DNA from: Hyphobacterium sp. CCMP332 | GTDB taxonomy: Bacteria > Bacteroidota > Bacteroidia > Cytophagales > CCMP332 | Direction: 5' to 3' | Length of the DNA stretch: 64,000 nt | Assembly (NCBI GenBank): GCA_014323545.1 | Contig: CP058647.1 | Location: 2,334,001-2,398,000 of the forward strand | Part shown: positions 62,554-64,000 of the stretch, in pieces | How the letters are laid out: every line of letters begins with the position of its first letter | Position numbering within the stretch: position 1 is the stretch's first letter | Notes under the pieces: generated by a model | Told to the model about the DNA's origin: nothing | Databases searched by the model: none | Seen by the model: only the letters and a program-made list of their open reading frames with translations | Translations under genes and position numbers: made by a program

Positions 62554-63785
62554 TTGGAAGAAATTTGATGTTCTGTATATATAAAGGTTTGAGTTTTGGG
62601 AATGATTTTTCCGGTACCAAAAAAATCACCTTCCTCTACTTCAAAAGCAAAACCCTGATGGATATAATCGGCGAGTGCGCCATTCAATGTAGCGTAAAAA
62701 GTTAAATAATAAGTACCTCTTCCAAACTGGAACTTTGGTATTTTAAGATAAATTCTATCAAATTCGGAATTAATAGAATTATTGATAGCTTGAGAACTAA
62801 ACCAGGCTATACGCATATCCTGTTCTGTATCAATTGCAAAATCTATACGAAATGCCCCTTCGTTTTTATTGAGTTTGCGATTTAAAAACACCTCAAATAT
62901 CACTTCTTCACCCGTTTTAACAATCTGAGCGTATTCCTTATCCTTATTCAGAATTTTAATTTGCTCAACTATAAAATGTCCTTCTCCCTTTCTATGATCC
63001 AGGTTAATTAGTTTGTCCTTATCAGTATTTGATCGATTGCGCGAAACATAGGTTCGAATAACATCGTTCACCTCGGCATCTTCGATTAACCTACCTTTTT
63101 CAAGCAACATACCCCTACTGCAAAGTGTGCTTACGGCTGCCAGATTATGACTTACAAAAAACACGGTTCTTCCGCCTTCTTTACTGACTTCATCCATTTT
63201 CCCAAGGCATTTCTTTTGAAATTCAGCATCACCAACTGCAAGAACTTCATCGACAATGAGTATTTCCGGTTCCAGGTGTGCGGCCACAGAAAAAGCCAGT
63301 CGCACTTTCATTCCACTGCTATAGTGTTTCACCGGTGTTTCAATAAATTTTTCAACCCCGCTGAAATCGATGATTTCATCAAATTTTGATTTAATTTCCG
63401 CCCTGGTCATTCCCAAAATCGTTCCGTTGAGAAAAATATTTTCTCTACCGCTTAGTTCCGGGTGAAATCCGGTACCCACTTCGAGCAATGAAGAAACTCT
63501 GCCATTAATTTCAAAACGACCCGTGCTCGGATCAGTAATCCGCGAGAGTAATTTTAATAAGGTACTTTTTCCTGCTCCGTTTCTTCCAACAATGCCAACA
63601 GCTTCACCTTGTTTTATATCAAATGAAATTTCTTTTAAGGCCCAGAATTCCTCTTTGCTGGAAGCATCCGGTTTTATCAAAGACCGCAGTTTATTTCCGA
63701 TACTATGGCGCAGTTCTCCGCTGCGACTGCTTCCAATAGAATAAGCTTTTCCAAGATTTTGTGCTTTAATTGCCAATTCTCCCAT
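62550..63785 (-). CDS. wzt: ABC transporter ATP-binding subunit with Wzt-type C-domain
   Basis: 411 residues from the ATG at 63785; a TTG at 63794 would overlap the permease. Walker A GRNGAGKST (67-75), signature HYSSGMKVR (154-162), Walker B ILIVDEVLAVGD (175-186). The C-terminal 150 residues (about 260-408, beta-sandwich with GTYYLTFYATLNGALADY) correspond to the glycan-binding domain of Wzt proteins, which recognises a capped O-polysaccharide end. With the permease it exports the finished polysaccharide across the inner membrane. It starts 1 bp after the permease stop. Confidence 0.92.
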   Translation of the reverse strand: MGELAIKAQNLGKAYSIGSSRSGELRHSIGNKLRSLIKPDASSKEEFWALKEISFDIKQGEAVGIVGRNGAGKSTLLKLLSRITDPSTGRFEINGRVSSLLEVGTGFHPELSGRENIFLNGTILGMTRAEIKSKFDEIIDFSGVEKFIETPVKHYSSGMKVRLAFSVAAHLEPEILIVDEVLAVGDAEFQKKCLGKMDEVSKEGGRTVFFVSHNLAAVSTLCSRGMLLEKGRLIEDAEVNDVIRTYVSRNRSNTDKDKLINLDHRKGEGHFIVEQIKILNKDKEYAQIVKTGEEVIFEVFLNRKLNKNEGAFRIDFAIDTEQDMRIAWFSSQAINNSINSEFDRIYLKIPKFQFGRGTYYLTFYATLNGALADYIHQGFAFEVEEGDFFGTGKIIPKTQTFIYTEHQISSN

Positions 63786-63786
63786 A

Positions 63787-64000
63787 TCAAACAATATCTG
63801 CCATTACTTTTTCTACTGATTTGAAATAGTAGAGCCCGCTTATAAACATTACAATAACTACCGCAAATGATAAATACATAAAATCAGAAGGGGGATCACC
63901 GCCTAATAGCGCCCACCGAAAACCTTCAACTGCCCCTGCCATCGGGTTTAAAAAGAATATAAATGTGCCCCATTTTGGTAGGTTATCAATAATAAGTTCT
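63787..64000 (-). CDS. wzm: ABC-2 type polysaccharide export permease, N-terminus cut by window edge
   Basis: Only the last 70 codons are inside the window. NPMAGAVEGFRWALLGG, a final hydrophobic helix (YLSFAVVIVMFISGLYYF) and SVEKVMADIV at the end match the Wzm C-terminus. It is the membrane half of the exporter and precedes the ATPase gene. The rest of the gene lies beyond 64000. Confidence 0.9.
   Translation of the reverse strand, partial: ELIIDNLPKWGTFIFFLNPMAGAVEGFRWALLGGDPPSDFMYLSFAVVIVMFISGLYYFKSVEKVMADIV

Noticed and set aside
52739-64000. Insertion sequences or integrase marking the polysaccharide cluster as an island
   Set aside because: No transposase, integrase or terminal repeats were seen inside the window.

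Overview
This window looks like chromosome of a Bacteroidota bacterium, most plausibly a Cytophagales relative. The reasons are: AT-rich DNA with TTTG/TAnnTTTG promoters; secreted proteins ending in type IX secretion (PNP-type) sorting domains; an ECF sigma / FecR / TonB-receptor / DUF4249 cluster; bacillithiol synthase BshA; a K+-dependent membrane pyrophosphatase; and LytTR/LytS regulators. The genus cannot be named from the sequence alone. No CRISPR array, rRNA, transposase or prophage was seen.

Layout. 1-7.3 kb: the end of a DUF2330 protein on the plus strand, then a minus-strand run of a polysaccharide flippase, enoyl-CoA hydratase, two rhomboid proteases, MutL and a small membrane protein. 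7.3-12 kb (plus): a GH3-like/beta-lactamase fusion lipid- or wall-facing protein, bshA and a fatty acid hydroxylase. 12-17.9 kb (minus): a histidine kinase paired with a free-standing ethylene-receptor-like membrane domain, CorA, MscS and a LytT/LytS-type two-component pair. 18-19.8 kb: a secreted VCBS/ASPIC protein. 19.9-25.6 kb (minus): a compact surface-glycan operon (intradiol dioxygenase lipoprotein, PIG-L deacetylase, two epimerases, WecG/TagA transferase, B12-type radical SAM enzyme). 25.8-33.4 kb (plus): a 1852-residue three-module DUF2341 adhesin-like protein, a small outer-membrane protein and a lipoprotein. 33.5-34.5 kb: a GIY-YIG protein, tRNA-Asn and repeats. 34.5-39.5 kb: an HtrA protease, a piperideine-6-carboxylate-type aldehyde dehydrogenase, a lone receiver protein and a large helical protein of unknown family. 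39.8-45.8 kb: ECF sigma, FecR, TonB receptor, DUF4249 lipoprotein and a second FecR. 45.8-46.6 kb: tRNA-Ala with tRNA fragments and a 92-bp direct repeat. 46.6-50 kb (minus): NlpC/P60 lipoprotein, hpt and hppA. 50.2-52.8 kb (plus): a TPR protein and a multi-pass membrane protein. 52.7-64 kb (minus): a surface-polysaccharide cluster with Wzm/Wzt, FkbM methyltransferase, six glycosyltransferases and two sulfotransferases.

The most unusual item is the pair at 12.0-14.1 kb. A 193-residue membrane protein carries all the copper/ethylene-site residues of plant ETR1 at identical spacing, but is encoded apart from its probable kinase. Second is the epimerase at 19.9-20.9 kb, whose NAD-binding motif lies upstream of any ATG, GTG or TTG, so it needs an unusual start. 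Other points worth attention are degenerate catalytic motifs in the GH3 domain and in the MutL endonuclease site, two FecR genes for one sigma factor, a terminator-like hairpin touching the hpt start codon, and tRNA-derived repeats around both tRNA genes.
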